A stretch of DNA of 64,000 bases from Parapontixanthobacter sp963736595 (GCA_963736595.1 CAVTPG010000004.1:1-64000), one strand, 5' to 3'. Shown: positions 19,034-29,338, counted from the stretch's first letter. Notes: generated from the letters alone by a model not told the origin. Made by a program: numbers and translations.

Positions 19034-21270
19034 TAGCTGTGTTTCTCCCGCGCGCTGTTCTTCAGCATGAGTTTGGGCACACCGCCCACTTCCAGCGCAT
19101 CCCCGCGCCCCGATAGCGACGGATTCGTCATGAAATAGCGGTGACAGTTAAACGGATTATCGCCATCTTCGACCCGCACATAGCGCCCATCGCTCTGCAA
19201 TTCCCAGCTTTGTTCAGTATCGAGCAGATTTGCGGGCAAGACTTGCTGCAACACCTGATCGTGAACCGTGGGATTGCGGATCGGGACCAGTGCCTCGACC
19301 CGGCGATCCAGATTGCGCGACATTAGATCGGCGGACGAAATCAACACTTTGGAGCGGTCGCCCGGCATCTTGTATCCGTTGGCAAAGGCGTAAATCCGGC
19401 TGTGTTCGAGAAACCGTCCAATAATCGAGCGAACGCGGATATTGTCCGACAGACCCGGAACGCCGGGCCGCAGCGAACAGATGCCGCGCACCATCAACTG
19501 CACGACAACGCCTGCCTGACTGGCGGCATACAGCCGGTCAATGATACCCGGATCGGTGATCTGGTTGCATTTCATCCAGATTTCCGCCGGACGTCCCTTT
19601 ACCGCATTGGCAATTTCCCGGTCGATCAAGCGGTATAATTCCTCGCGCAAGCCAAGCGGCGAAATCGTAAGCATTTCCGTACTGCGCGGCTCGACATAGC
19701 CGGTCACGTAATTGAACATTTTGGCCGCATCGCGCCCGAATTTTGGATCGGCGGTAAAGAAGCTGAGATCGGTGTAAATCTTGGTCGTGACGGGGTGATA
19801 ATTGCCTGTGCCAAAGTGGCAATAGGTGCGGAACGCATCGCCTTCGCGGCGCACGACCATCGCGACCTTCGCGTGGGTTTTCAATTCGACGAAGCCGTAA
19901 ACGACTTGCACGCCAGCACGCTCCAGCTTGCTCGCCCACATCAAATTCTGCTCTTCATCGAAGCGGGCTTTCAGCTCCACCACTGCCGTCACGGTCTTGC
20001 CCGCCTCCGCCGCTGCAATCAGCGCGTTGATGACCGGCGACTGGTTACCCGCGCGATACAACGCTTGTTTGATCGCCACTACATCGGGATCGGCCGCCGC
20101 TTGCCGGATAAAATCGACCACCACTTCGAAGCTTTCGTAAGGGTGATGGATGACGATGTCTTTTTCGCGGATGGCCGCAAATACATCGCCGTCATGTTCC
20201 AGAATGCGTTCGGGATAGCGCGGCACGTAGCTGTCGAATTTCAAATCCGGGCGATCCTCGTCGAGAATGGCCTCCAGCCCATCGATCCCGATCAGCCCGT
20301 CGGTTTTGATGATGGTCGCGCCATCGACCGCCAATTGTTCGCGCAGGACCGCTTCGGAGATGGGGTCGAAATCATCCTCCAGTTCAAGCTGAATGACTTG
20401 GCCCCGCCGGCGGCGCTGGATCGCACTGCGGAAAGTCATGACCAGATCTTCGGCCTCATCTTCGATCTCGATATCGCTGTCGCGCAGCACTCTGAATGCG
20501 CCATCGCCTTCGACGCTGTAACCGGGGAACAGCTTGCTGGCGAAGCGACAGATGAGGTTCTCGATGCTGATATACATCGCATCATCGCCCGGAATGCGCA
20601 CGAAGCGCGGCAGGGCCGAGGGGATGAGGATCATCTCGATCACTTGCTCGCCATCCGCCTTGCGCGTCAGAGTGAACAGGATGCCCATCCCGTCATTGGC
20701 GACAAAGGGAAACGGGTGCGCCGGATCAATCGCCTGCAAGGTGATGACCGGCATGATGGCATTCTCGAAATACTCTTTCAGCCAGGCGTAGCTGTCGGAA
20801 GGCAATCGCTTGGTGTTCACGATCCGAATGCCCGCATCGTCGAGCGATTTGCGCAAACTCCGCCAAATCCGTTGCTGCTCGGCATTCAGTTCCGCCAGCT
20901 TTTCGCCGATTTCGGTCAGCTGCTGCGTCGGTGTGCGGCCATCCGCCGAAACGCGCTCGATCCCGCGCTGCTTTTGTCCGACCAGACCCGCCACCCGGAT
21001 CATCATGAATTCATCGAGATTGCTGCCCGAGATCGACAAAAATCGCAGCCGTTCCAGCAGCGGATAATTGGGCCGCACCGCTTCGGCCAGCACACGTTCG
21101 TTAAACGACAGCCAGCTTAATTCGCGATTAAAAAATCGCTCCGGATTGCCCGCAAATGCTCCCACAATCCCGCCATTTCCCAACGGCGCGGCGGCGTCAT
21201 CGTGTGACGTGTCGCTATTGGGCGCGGCGGTGGATGCGGCATGGTCGGTCATATTTGCGGCTTGGGTCAC
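19033..21270 (-). CDS. ppk: Polyphosphate kinase 1
   Basis: 745 residues, about the usual ~700 plus a low-complexity N-terminal tail of ~38 residues; an internal ATG at codon 7 is also possible. Catalyses reversible transfer of the ATP gamma-phosphate to polyphosphate through an autophosphorylated His. Seen: the N-terminal block RFFNRELSWLSFNERVLAEA, the middle HHPYESFEVVVDFIRQAAAD, and the active-site block YCHFGTGNYHPVTTK carrying the two conserved His residues. First gene of the ppk-ppx operon, located just downstream of the type IV secretion operon. Confidence 0.95.
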   Translation of the reverse strand: MTQAANMTDHAASTAAPNSDTSHDDAAAPLGNGGIVGAFAGNPERFFNRELSWLSFNERVLAEAVRPNYPLLERLRFLSISGSNLDEFMMIRVAGLVGQKQRGIERVSADGRTPTQQLTEIGEKLAELNAEQQRIWRSLRKSLDDAGIRIVNTKRLPSDSYAWLKEYFENAIMPVITLQAIDPAHPFPFVANDGMGILFTLTRKADGEQVIEMILIPSALPRFVRIPGDDAMYISIENLICRFASKLFPGYSVEGDGAFRVLRDSDIEIEDEAEDLVMTFRSAIQRRRRGQVIQLELEDDFDPISEAVLREQLAVDGATIIKTDGLIGIDGLEAILDEDRPDLKFDSYVPRYPERILEHDGDVFAAIREKDIVIHHPYESFEVVVDFIRQAAADPDVVAIKQALYRAGNQSPVINALIAAAEAGKTVTAVVELKARFDEEQNLMWASKLERAGVQVVYGFVELKTHAKVAMVVRREGDAFRTYCHFGTGNYHPVTTKIYTDLSFFTADPKFGRDAAKMFNYVTGYVEPRSTEMLTISPLGLREELYRLIDREIANAVKGRPAEIWMKCNQITDPGIIDRLYAASQAGVVVQLMVRGICSLRPGVPGLSDNIRVRSIIGRFLEHSRIYAFANGYKMPGDRSKVLISSADLMSRNLDRRVEALVPIRNPTVHDQVLQQVLPANLLDTEQSWELQSDGRYVRVEDGDNPFNCHRYFMTNPSLSGRGDALEVGGVPKLMLKNSAREKHS

Positions 21271-21361
21271 CTGTCAGGCTGGAAAAGCGGTGGAAGCCTG
21301 ATCACCATCGCCTTTCTGTGTGAGAACGCAAGAGCGGTTCGCGAGCATCCCGCTCGCCAAA

Positions 21362-22433
21362 CTATTTCGCGGGCGGTGTGTTGCGCGCGACTTTTAATAG
21401 CGTGTGGCTTTCGGCTATTTGCGCGATGCCGCGCTTGCCATTTTCATCGCGGCCAAGCTGCACGATCACATCGATGACGCTGGCAGAATACGCAATTGTA
21501 TCGCTGCGCGTCAGGCCAATCCCGGTTTGCATCACCATTAGCGCCAATTGCTCCAAAGCGCCGCGCAAGGAGTTTGCATGGATAGTCGAAAAGCTGCCGG
21601 GATGCCCGGTGTTGATGGCGCGCAGGAAGCTGACCGATTCTGCGCCGCGCAATTCGCCCAGCACGATCCGGTCGGGCCGCAGACGCAATGCGGCTTGCAG
21701 CAATTCATTCGCAGTTACTTTGGCCTCGCCCAGCTCGCCTTTTACCGCGACCAGCCCGACACCATTTTCGCCCGGCAATTTCAATTCCGGCGTATCCTCG
21801 ACCAGCACCACCCGCTCATGCCCCGGTATCTCGCCCAGCATGGCATTGAGAAAAGTCGTCTTACCCGTCGAAGTACCGCCCGAAATAAGGATGGTGCGCC
21901 GCTGCCGGATCGCTTCGCGCAAGAACGCAATCGGTTCAGCCTGCGGATCAGGCATCGGTGCACGCACCGGCTTTTTCAGCGGGCCATTATCATAGGCATC
22001 CAGCGGCAAATCCAGCTGCCGATGGCGGCGAATGGCCATGACCCAGTGTTTGCGCGCGGCAGGCGGACCGCAGAATTGCACACGCGCGCCATCGGGCAAA
22101 GTTGCGCCTAAGCAGTGGATGCTCGCGGTTGATGCCCTGATGGCTCACGCGCGCCACTTGTTCAGCCAGCCGCTGTACCAGTTGATCGTCGATGCGCGGG
22201 ATCACAATGCGTTTCATGCCCGGCAGCGTGGCATCCTCGATCCAGACTTCACCGGGTCGATTGACGATGATTTCCGTCACCGTGTCGCGTTCCAGGAACG
22301 GCTTGAACGGTGCCAGATACGCATCGAGATAGACGCTGCGCTCAATGGGCGGCACGACTTCGCGTTCGGTCAGCGCTTCCTGCGCTTCTTCATCGAGCAG
22401 ATCGCTGGTCAGGGGGTGGATTTCGGCGCTCAC
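21362..22433 (-). CDS. virB11: Type IV secretion ATPase VirB11, one-base frameshift
   Basis: Hexameric ATPase at the inner face of the secretion channel. Seen: Walker A ISGGTSTGKTTFLNAM, Asp box VLVEDTPEL, Walker B region RPDRIVLGELRGAE and His box GSFSTIHANS. The likely start is the GTG at 22433; a GTG at 22451 overlapping the virB10 stop is the alternative. Near 22110 the frame changes (GINREHPLLR to GATLPDGARVQFCG); removing one base (TTA to TA) restores it, and 1072 bases is 3n+1. Last gene of the operon. It would be broken unless the insertion is a read error. Confidence 0.88.
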
Positions 22434-22443
22434 AAGCTGGTCA

Positions 22444-23586
22444 TTATCCACCGGAAACTTGCGTAAAGTCCAGATCGCGAGCGGTGAAAATGCGGATCGG
22501 CGCACCCTGCTTCACCCGCACGGTCGGGCCAACTTCGCCATCACGCTCGAACGCAGTCGCCGCAGCACTTTGCCCGCCGCCCAGCACGACGGATGCGCCG
22601 CCTGTGGCCAGGTTAGACAGGCCGCCAACCACTGACAGCAACAAAGCCGAACCGAACCGCTGAAAGAAATTGCTATCCACTTTGCCGGACAGGCCGGTGG
22701 TGCCATCGAAGCCGACAGCGGGTGACGCAAGACTAACCGATGCGCCATCCGGGCGGATTAGCCGCGTCCAGATTACATAAGCGCGCTTTTGCCCATTTTG
22801 CAGGCCGGATTGATATTGCCCGATGAGCCGCGAGGAGCGCGGCACGAGAACGCGCGTGCCATCGAAACTGCGCACATCCTGGCTGACCACTGCGCGCACA
22901 AAGCCGGGCACACTGGTATCGATCGCGGTTTCCAGAACCGCCGGGATTAGCGTGCCTTGCGTCACCGTCGTCGAGGGATTGTCCATTGCGGTCGCCTGTG
23001 CGGGCGCGCCTCCGACCCCGCCGACACGGCTGGCAAAGCGGGCAACGGAACTCGTATCGGTATCAACGCCCGGTCCGGCCATGTCACTGGCCCCAGCTGC
23101 AGCAGCGATGCCTTCGGTGATCGGCGGGGCAGTCGCGCTGGCATCGAACACCATCGCCGGACTGGTCAGCGGATTGGGCATGGCAACCGGCAGCGGCGCC
23201 GGATTGATCGGTTGCGCCATCATCGGCGGCGGCGGCGCAGCCATTGGAGCGGGCGGCGGCGGCATATTGTCATACGCCGGATCGGGAATGTCGGATGGCG
23301 GCGGCGGCAGCACGACCTGATCGACCGGCACCGTGCCGACCGCATCACTTTCCAGCCGCGCGGAATTCATGCTCCACAACGTCACTGCGCCCAGCAATGC
23401 GACCAGCCCCACTCCGGCCAGCAAGCCTAACCCGTCGGATTTGGGTTTGCGCTGCACGACCAACGGATAGGCATTGCGCGAGGCCAGATCGATAATTTCC
23501 GCGCTTTGCTGATCGCGTGGATCGACATCCTCGGCGAAGTCGTCTTCGATATCGTCTTGTGAAAGGCGGGTGGTCGTCAGGCGCAT
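22444..23586 (-). CDS. virB10: Type IV secretion protein VirB10 (TrbI-like)
   Basis: 380 residues. Spans both membranes and links energy from the ATPases to the outer-membrane pore. Seen: an acidic cytosolic N-terminus, one transmembrane helix at about residues 53-71 (GLLAGVGLVALLGAVTLW), a long Pro-rich periplasmic stretch (PPPPSDIPDPAYDNMPPPPA), and the C-terminal barrel domain with GTLIPAVLETAIDTSVPG, DGTRVLVPRSSRLIGQY and YVIWTRLIRPDG. The start abuts the virB9 stop directly (TAAATG). The virB11 start overlaps or closely follows its end. Confidence 0.93.
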   Translation of the reverse strand: MRLTTTRLSQDDIEDDFAEDVDPRDQQSAEIIDLASRNAYPLVVQRKPKSDGLGLLAGVGLVALLGAVTLWSMNSARLESDAVGTVPVDQVVLPPPPSDIPDPAYDNMPPPPAPMAAPPPPMMAQPINPAPLPVAMPNPLTSPAMVFDASATAPPITEGIAAAAGASDMAGPGVDTDTSSVARFASRVGGVGGAPAQATAMDNPSTTVTQGTLIPAVLETAIDTSVPGFVRAVVSQDVRSFDGTRVLVPRSSRLIGQYQSGLQNGQKRAYVIWTRLIRPDGASVSLASPAVGFDGTTGLSGKVDSNFFQRFGSALLLSVVGGLSNLATGGASVVLGGGQSAAATAFERDGEVGPTVRVKQGAPIRIFTARDLDFTQVSGG

Positions 23587-24432
23587 TTACAAACCTTCCA
23601 GCGGTTGCGCAGCAATGCGCGGCGGCGCAGTTTCGCGCGCTTGACGGGCCTGACGCGGCGCAGGCGCTATCGTGCGGATCGCGCCGTTATGCGTCAGGGT
23701 GGCGCTGTCCTCACCGCTGCGCAAAACGATCGTCTGCGGCACGCCGTCGATCACAATTGTATCGCCGCGCACGGTGTAATTGACCGGCCCTTCGACGCCC
23801 TTATCATTGGTAATCAGGATCGCCGGGACACTACGCCCCTGCGGCCAGGCAAGGAACGTCGCCTCGCCATCATCATACGTCTGCACGGGCAGCAGCTCGC
23901 GGTCGCCCTTGGCATCCCATTGAAAATTCAGCGCGGCGGGATCGACCACGGCATAAGGATCGCGCGCGGCCAGCATTTCCTGAGCATTGGCTTGCTCGAC
24001 CATGCGCGCTTCCTGCGCGGCGGCGGCCTCATCCTGCGGATAGATAAAGCGCATGACATAAAGCGGGCGCGCGGCCGGGTTGGCGACAAGATCGAAGAAA
24101 TATGTGCGGCGATTGGTGATGACCGTCATATTGGTTGCAGCGCGCGGCGTAAGCGGCTTGATAAACAGCAGATTGGCGCGCTTGTTCGGCGTAATCTGCC
24201 ACGCGCTACTGTCACCGATGGCCACGTTCTCGATGGTTTCATCGTCGCCAAATGTCACCGTCGCCTGTATCTTGGCCCGCCCTTCGATCAGCACAACTTG
24301 CGCCGGATCGTAGATCACTTCACGCAGCCGCGCATCCTGCGCCGTGGCCGGTGTCAGCGATACAAGCAGCGTTGCCAATGTCAGGCACGCAGCAAGCAGC
24401 GCTTTATAGGGCGAGAGTGTCGCCAGGGTCAT
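23587..24432 (-). CDS. virB9: Type IV secretion protein VirB9 (TrbG/CagX family)
   Basis: 281 residues. Periplasmic part of the outer-membrane core complex. The signal peptide is about residues 1-31 (LLAACLTLATLLVSLTPATA). Beta-rich CagX features follow: REVIYDPAQVVLIEGR, TVTFGDDETIENVAIGDSS, WQITPNKRANLLFIKPL and TNMTVITNRRTYFFDL. The C-terminal lobe is NYTVRGDTIVIDGVPQTIVLR. The ATG overlaps the virB6 stop (ATGA). VirB7, the usual lipoprotein partner, is not seen next to it. Confidence 0.93.
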   Translation of the reverse strand: MTLATLSPYKALLAACLTLATLLVSLTPATAQDARLREVIYDPAQVVLIEGRAKIQATVTFGDDETIENVAIGDSSAWQITPNKRANLLFIKPLTPRAATNMTVITNRRTYFFDLVANPAARPLYVMRFIYPQDEAAAAQEARMVEQANAQEMLAARDPYAVVDPAALNFQWDAKGDRELLPVQTYDDGEATFLAWPQGRSVPAILITNDKGVEGPVNYTVRGDTIVIDGVPQTIVLRSGEDSATLTHNGAIRTIAPAPRQARQARETAPPRIAAQPLEGL

Positions 24433-25620
24433 CGTATATTCTCCGTCGAGCGGATGGGATTGCTGCGGAAACGGCTGCCGATGCCGCTGGCCCGCGATGG
24501 CCCGCTTACGTTGGCGGCAGGCTGCTGCCCGCCGGAAGAGGTTGCCAGCACGCGGGTTTCGCGGGTGACTGTGGAACTTGCGCCGCCGCTATCATTGGCG
24601 GGCGCTGGCACGGGCACGGCGGAGACATCGATCCGGCGATTGGCTGCCATCGTGGGCGCGGTGCTGGACGCGACCGCTGCAGCAGCGACCGGCGCGACAG
24701 CCGCAGGCGTAACTGCGTGGCGCATAGTGGATGGCGAGGCATTCAGTTCATCACGCGATCGGCCAAGGCCGAATACGGTCCAGCCCGAAACCATCGTGCC
24801 CGGCAACTTTGATCACCATGAACATCAGCGCGACATGGACCGCACCGATCAGGAAAAACGCTGCCGCCGGTTGCGGCTCGATCCGGCCCGGTACGCTGGA
24901 TAGCGAGGCCAGTACGGGGACAGCCAGTTCCAGCATCACGCTACCCCCGACCACCGCGAAGAGTGGCGTCAGCGCCAGCATAACAACGCCTTTCAGCCAG
25001 CCGACGAACATCCCGCGCGTACCGTCGAAAATCGACAGAACCACGAAAATCGGCCCGATTGCGACCAATACGGCCAATGCAATCCGCGCCGTAACCAGCA
25101 CCCCGACCGTGCCTAGTAACAGCAGCATCGCGCCCAGCCACAACAGTCCTTGCGGAGAAAATGCGGAAATATCGCCGCCCTCGCCCGCCGTTGCGCCGCT
25201 GGCTTCCTGCACCGCAAGGAACACGATATCGATCTTCTGCCCGAAGACATTGGTTGCCGAACCGTCCGAGCCGGATAGCAGCGTCGCCAGATAGTCGGGC
25301 GCAGCAATCGCGAGGTTCCACACCACGCTTTGATATGCGGCCCAACTCGTTGCGAATGTCAGTGCCAGTCCCAGCGTTAGCATTCGCGGCGTCAGGGCGC
25401 GCACGCCGACATTGGCGCGGCCCAGCAAAAGCTGGATACCGAAAATCGCGACATACAGAACCAACAGTATGGTCAGCGCAGGGAGCAACCCGCCTTCATT
25501 GCCGAACAGGCGATTGAACGCCTCCGCCGACATTTCGTTCGCCATGCAATCGACCGCGCGCAAGGATGCGGATACGCCCGCACCGACCTGCTCCAGCGCC
25601 TGATCGCAAGCGACACTCAT
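24429..25620 (-). CDS. virB6: Type IV secretion protein VirB6 (TrbL-like), one-base frameshift
   Basis: Polytopic inner-membrane protein of the secretion channel. Start ATG at 25620 (MSVACDQALEQVG), overlapping the virB4 stop as ATGA. Hydrophobic segments include LLPALTILLVLYVAIFGIQL, MLTLGLALTFATSWAA, LLWLGAMLLLLGTVGVLV, ALAVLVAIGPIFVVLSIF and AAFFLIGAVHVALMFMVIK. Near 24799 the frame changes after VIKVAG. Dropping one G from a GGG run continues it as TMVSGWTVFGLGRS and a Pro/Ala-rich tail to 24429. 1192 bases is 3n+1, fitting one insertion. VirB8, often encoded after VirB6, is absent. Confidence 0.85.
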
Positions 25621-28061
25621 TCCGCAGCCTCGCGAACCGAGGGGAAAATATCTTCGTTTACAGCTACTTCCGCAACACCCGGCCAGGCTTGTCCGGTCAG
25701 CGCCGGATACCATTCGGACGGCTCATCGCCGACCGCATCGCGGATCAGATCGAGGCGGCGCACGGAGCTTTCGCGACCCGACAGAATGGTCAAAACTTCG
25801 GGCGCACCGGATAGATCGAGGCGCACGACGACGCTGGCATCGGGCTGCCGCACAAGAAAGCAGCGGCTATGCGCGGGCAGTGTGCGGATCAGCGCCAGCT
25901 CATGGTTCGTCAAGCCAAAGCCGTCGCAATAATCTTCGGGACGGGCGCGGCTGTTAGGCATAAAGATCATCGTCGCCGTCTGCTCAACCAGCGCAGTCGA
26001 AATGCGGCTTTCCAGCGCATCACGCGCAGATTGCGTGGCAAATCCGACCAGCGCATTGCGCTTCCGCAAGGTCTTCAGCCAGTCGCGGATACGCGCGGCA
26101 AACACCTCGTCATCCAGCGCCTTCCACCCCTCATCGATCAGGATCATCGCCGGAGTGCCATCCAACCGCTCGTCGACGCGGTGAAATAGATACATCATCA
26201 CGGGCGTGCGCAGCCGGGGGTTTTCCAGCAGCGCCGTCATGTCAAACCCCAGCACGCGATTGGACAGGTCCAGCTCGTCATCGCGATTGTCGAACAGCCA
26301 GCCATGCTCGCCGCCGCCACCGGAATCATTCCCGATCCAGGCCGACAACCGATCCGCCAGATCGCCCGGCTCAGGGCGGCGCGCTCCGGCCAGCAATTCG
26401 CGGAAATGCCGCAAGCGCCGCAAAGACGGGTCGTTGGCGTAAGTCGCATCGACCGCATGGGCGACGATGGCTTCTTCTTCCGGCCCTTCGACTTTTAGCA
26501 AAACACCTAGCCAGTCGCGCAGGAACGCGCGGTTTGCAGGGTTGTCGGGCATGGCCATCGGATTGAAACCCGAAGGTTCGCCCGCCGTAATCCGGTCATA
26601 GCGCCCACCAATGCCGCGCACGAATAATTCCGCCCCGCGATCCTTGTCGAACAGAATAGTGCGCGGTTTGAACTTTTGCGCTTGTGCAGCAAGGAAATTC
26701 ATTACCACCGTTTTACCCGATCCACTCGGCCCGATGACCGAGAAATTGCCGAGATCGCCGTGGTGAAAATTGAAGAAAAACGGGGTGGCGCTGGTCGTTT
26801 CCAGCAAAGTAACGGCATCGCCCCAGTGATTGCCGCTGGCTTGCCCCAAAGCAAAGCCGTGCAAGCTGCCGAACCCGGCCATATTGGCGGTCGAGATCAT
26901 CGCCTGGCGGACCAGATATTGCTCGTTGCCGGGAAACTGGCCCCAGAAAGATGGTTCGAGATTGGTATCCTCGCGCACGGCAATCGCGCCCGTATCGGCC
27001 AGTGCGGCGGCGCACGCAGCAGCGGCTTCATCGAGGCGCGGCAACGTGTTTTCGCGGACCAGCACAGACAGGTGATGATCGCCAAAGCCGACTGCGCCAT
27101 TGCCAAGCGCATCACGCGCGCTGAGCATATCGCCGCGCTCGGCCTGCGCTTCCTCGTCGGCAGAACGTAAACGGCGCAGCGACAGATCAATCCGCTCGCG
27201 CGCCGTTTGCCGCTCGGTCGGGGCATAGCTTTCGGTGACGACCATCTCGAACGGCTGACGCAGCAATGCATCGAGCAATCCCGGTGAAGTCGCTTCAGGG
27301 TAGTCTTTCAGGCCAAGGATCGCAGAAAATTCGGGTGCGCCCGCGCCGCGTGTCTCCATTGCATCGAGGCCGAAACTGACGCGGCGATACGGTAACATCT
27401 GCCCGACATCGACATCGTCGGCTGGACGGCGCACCGGGCGCATTTCGCCATTATACAGCGCGGACAGCAATTCCAGCACTTCATTATTGGTGCCGCTTGC
27501 GCCTTCGTAATCGCCCAGCAATTGCGCACCATAAGCGGTTAGCGAAGCGACCAGCCCGGTCGCCGCCGCTTTCAGCGAGCGCACATCCTTGGGATCGGCG
27601 CCGGTTTCCTGCCGTTGCCCGCGTGAAAACAGGCGGCCTGCGCGTTCGGCAAAACCTGCTTTGCCCTTGGCCGGACGCCGGATCAGCGTAATAAACTGGT
27701 CGTTAATAAACAGCGAACCGGACGTCAGCTTCTCGCGCCAGCGCGCATCGATATGCCGCGACAACGGATCGTCGAATTCGCTGTGCAAATCGACCGAAAC
27801 CCGCCGCCGGATCACATGGTGATACATGATGAACCGCGCATCCAGCGTGGAGCGCAGCATAACTTCGCGCGTCGCAGCATGACCGTTCAACGCTTCGCTA
27901 TCCTCGGTTTCGAACAGCAGGCCGGGCACCTGCAACGCGGTCATCACCGCGCCATTGCGCAGCAGCAGCGTCGATTCGTCGATCAGCGAAGCATAGGGAA
28001 GCCGCTCGCCAGCGGGCGCTTCCTTATCGCTCCATGCAGCAGCGCCAAGCCATTTGGTCAT
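25617..28061 (-). CDS. virB4: Type IV secretion ATPase VirB4
   Basis: 814 residues, the usual size. Main energising ATPase of the channel and of pilus assembly. Seen: an N-terminal CagE/TrbE-like domain (TREVMLRSTLDARFIMYHHV), Walker A IGPSGSGKTVVMNFL near residue 445, Walker B MILIDEGWKALDD near residue 640, and the following NALVGFATQSARDAL. The frame is intact over its whole length. The start lies 24 bases after the virB3 stop and its end overlaps virB6. Confidence 0.95.
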   Translation of the reverse strand: MTKWLGAAAWSDKEAPAGERLPYASLIDESTLLLRNGAVMTALQVPGLLFETEDSEALNGHAATREVMLRSTLDARFIMYHHVIRRRVSVDLHSEFDDPLSRHIDARWREKLTSGSLFINDQFITLIRRPAKGKAGFAERAGRLFSRGQRQETGADPKDVRSLKAAATGLVASLTAYGAQLLGDYEGASGTNNEVLELLSALYNGEMRPVRRPADDVDVGQMLPYRRVSFGLDAMETRGAGAPEFSAILGLKDYPEATSPGLLDALLRQPFEMVVTESYAPTERQTARERIDLSLRRLRSADEEAQAERGDMLSARDALGNGAVGFGDHHLSVLVRENTLPRLDEAAAACAAALADTGAIAVREDTNLEPSFWGQFPGNEQYLVRQAMISTANMAGFGSLHGFALGQASGNHWGDAVTLLETTSATPFFFNFHHGDLGNFSVIGPSGSGKTVVMNFLAAQAQKFKPRTILFDKDRGAELFVRGIGGRYDRITAGEPSGFNPMAMPDNPANRAFLRDWLGVLLKVEGPEEEAIVAHAVDATYANDPSLRRLRHFRELLAGARRPEPGDLADRLSAWIGNDSGGGGEHGWLFDNRDDELDLSNRVLGFDMTALLENPRLRTPVMMYLFHRVDERLDGTPAMILIDEGWKALDDEVFAARIRDWLKTLRKRNALVGFATQSARDALESRISTALVEQTATMIFMPNSRARPEDYCDGFGLTNHELALIRTLPAHSRCFLVRQPDASVVVRLDLSGAPEVLTILSGRESSVRRLDLIRDAVGDEPSEWYPALTGQAWPGVAEVAVNEDIFPSVREAAE

Positions 28062-28085
28062 CGGCGTGCTCCTATGTTCATGGCG

Positions 28086-28370
28086 TCACGGCGCATAGGA
28101 ATTGCACCCCCACCGCTTCCAGTTCTTTACTCTGGGACAGCGCGATACTTTGGTGATCCACAGATCGAAAATGCGCGGTTCGCGAATACAGGCGAAATAG
28201 CCGATCATATGCGTAATCAGCGGCGCCAGAATAAACCACAGGCTTTTTGTCATCAGAAATGCGATGGTCGTCACCGTCATATTGATGATGAAAAAGCTGA
28301 AGGTCACGCCGGCAAACATTTGCGGGCGAGTCAGCGCACGGTGAACGGGATGGCGGGCAAGTTCGCTCAA
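28086..28370 (-). CDS. virB3: Type IV secretion protein VirB3
   Basis: 94 residues if started at the TTG at 28370, four bases after the virB2 stop; no ATG in frame gives a better start. Inner-membrane partner of VirB4. Typical features are the N-terminal HPVHRALTRPQMFAGV followed by two hydrophobic segments (TFSFFIINMTVTTIAFLM, SLWFILAPLITHMIGYFAC) and REPRIFDLWITKVSRCPR. The tail is Cys/Trp-rich. Placement between virB2 and virB4 supports the call. Confidence 0.9.
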   Translation of the reverse strand: MSELARHPVHRALTRPQMFAGVTFSFFIINMTVTTIAFLMTKSLWFILAPLITHMIGYFACIREPRIFDLWITKVSRCPRVKNWKRWGCNSYAP

Positions 28371-28374
28371 GGGA

Positions 28375-28677
28375 CTATCCCGCCGCGCCCTGAATACCGG
28401 CGACAATCGAGACCGAGCCGAACAGAATGAAGCAGCCGATAATGACCGTTGCGCCAAAGCGCCAATTCATCCGGCCCGTCAGCATCATGAAGCCGACCGC
28501 AGCGACGGCCATCACGGCCACGGCGGTTGCCACACTGCCGAGCAACGTGCCTTGCAGCCAGCCAAGCGCGGATACGATCGGCCCGGATCCTTGGGGATCC
28601 TGCGCCAGCGCAGCCGTCGGACTAATCAGCACTGCCAGTCCGCCCAGTTTCGCTGTCAGACCTTTACAAAAACGCAT
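28375..28677 (-). CDS. virB2: Type IV secretion pilin VirB2 (TrbC-like)
   Basis: 100 residues. Major pilin subunit. A signal peptide is cleaved after residue ~25 (LAVLISPTAALAQ). The mature part has two hydrophobic helices (LLGSVATAVAVMAVAAVGFMM and FGATVIIGCFILFGSVSIV) separated by the short polar TGRMNWR loop, the standard VirB2 layout. It is preceded by AGGAGAA and lies 22 bases after virB1. Confidence 0.92.
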   Translation of the reverse strand: MRFCKGLTAKLGGLAVLISPTAALAQDPQGSGPIVSALGWLQGTLLGSVATAVAVMAVAAVGFMMLTGRMNWRFGATVIIGCFILFGSVSIVAGIQGAAG

Positions 28678-28698
28678 CGAATTCTTCTCCTGACAATT

Positions 28699-29316
28699 CT
28701 ATTTCTGGCCGCGATGACTTTGAAAGGCGGGCGCTGTTTGTGTGAGGCGGCGCATAATCGACGCCACGTAATTCTGGGTTTCGCGGATCAGCGGGACGCC
28801 GTTTGCGCGCGCGACGCGCTCCGGTCCGGCATTATAAGCTGCCAGCGCTTTCACGATATTGCCATCGAACCGGTCGAGCTGAATCCGCAAATAGCGTGCG
28901 CCACCTTCCAGATTGGCCATCGCGTCATGCGGATCGACGCCCATATCGCGTGCCGTTCCCGGCATTAACTGCGTTAGGCCAATCGCACCTTTGTGCGATA
29001 CGGCCCGCTCGCGCCAGCGGCTTTCCTGCCAGACCAGCGCCTCGATCAAGGCCGGGTTCAGCGAATAGCGGGCGGACAGTTCCTCGACTTTTTCAAGATA
29101 TAGCGCAGGGATATAGGGGTGCGCTTTTGGCGCAGCGTCTGGCGTCAATGTCGGAGTGGCTCCGTGGAGCGCGGCAGATACAAACGTAGAGGCCCGTGCG
29201 CCGGTTACCCAACGCGCGCCATCGCTTTCGATCTGTATTACGTCGGCCCGTCCCGGAACGGCCAACATGGCAAAAGCTGCAATCCCACACGCCTTTGCCA
29301 GCCAAGCAAGCCCCAT
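28699..29316 (-). CDS. virB1: VirB1-type lytic transglycosylase
   Basis: 205 residues. Cuts peptidoglycan to let the secretion channel through. The signal peptide covers about residues 1-24. The SLT fold shows ALIEALVWQESRWRERAV with the catalytic Glu, GAIGLTQLMPGTARDMG, NLEGGARYLRIQLDRF and ALAAYNAGPERV. First gene of the virB operon, read from a promoter in the gap to its right, where two near-identical 18-base direct repeats lie 23-59 bases upstream of the start. Confidence 0.92.
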   Translation of the reverse strand: MGLAWLAKACGIAAFAMLAVPGRADVIQIESDGARWVTGARASTFVSAALHGATPTLTPDAAPKAHPYIPALYLEKVEELSARYSLNPALIEALVWQESRWRERAVSHKGAIGLTQLMPGTARDMGVDPHDAMANLEGGARYLRIQLDRFDGNIVKALAAYNAGPERVARANGVPLIRETQNYVASIMRRLTQTAPAFQSHRGQK

Positions 29317-29338
29317 AAATCCTCCATACCCACATCCA

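Noticed and set aside
19795..21120. 441-codon open frame opposite ppk
   Set aside because: Antisense shadow of the ppk gene, which has all conserved motifs.
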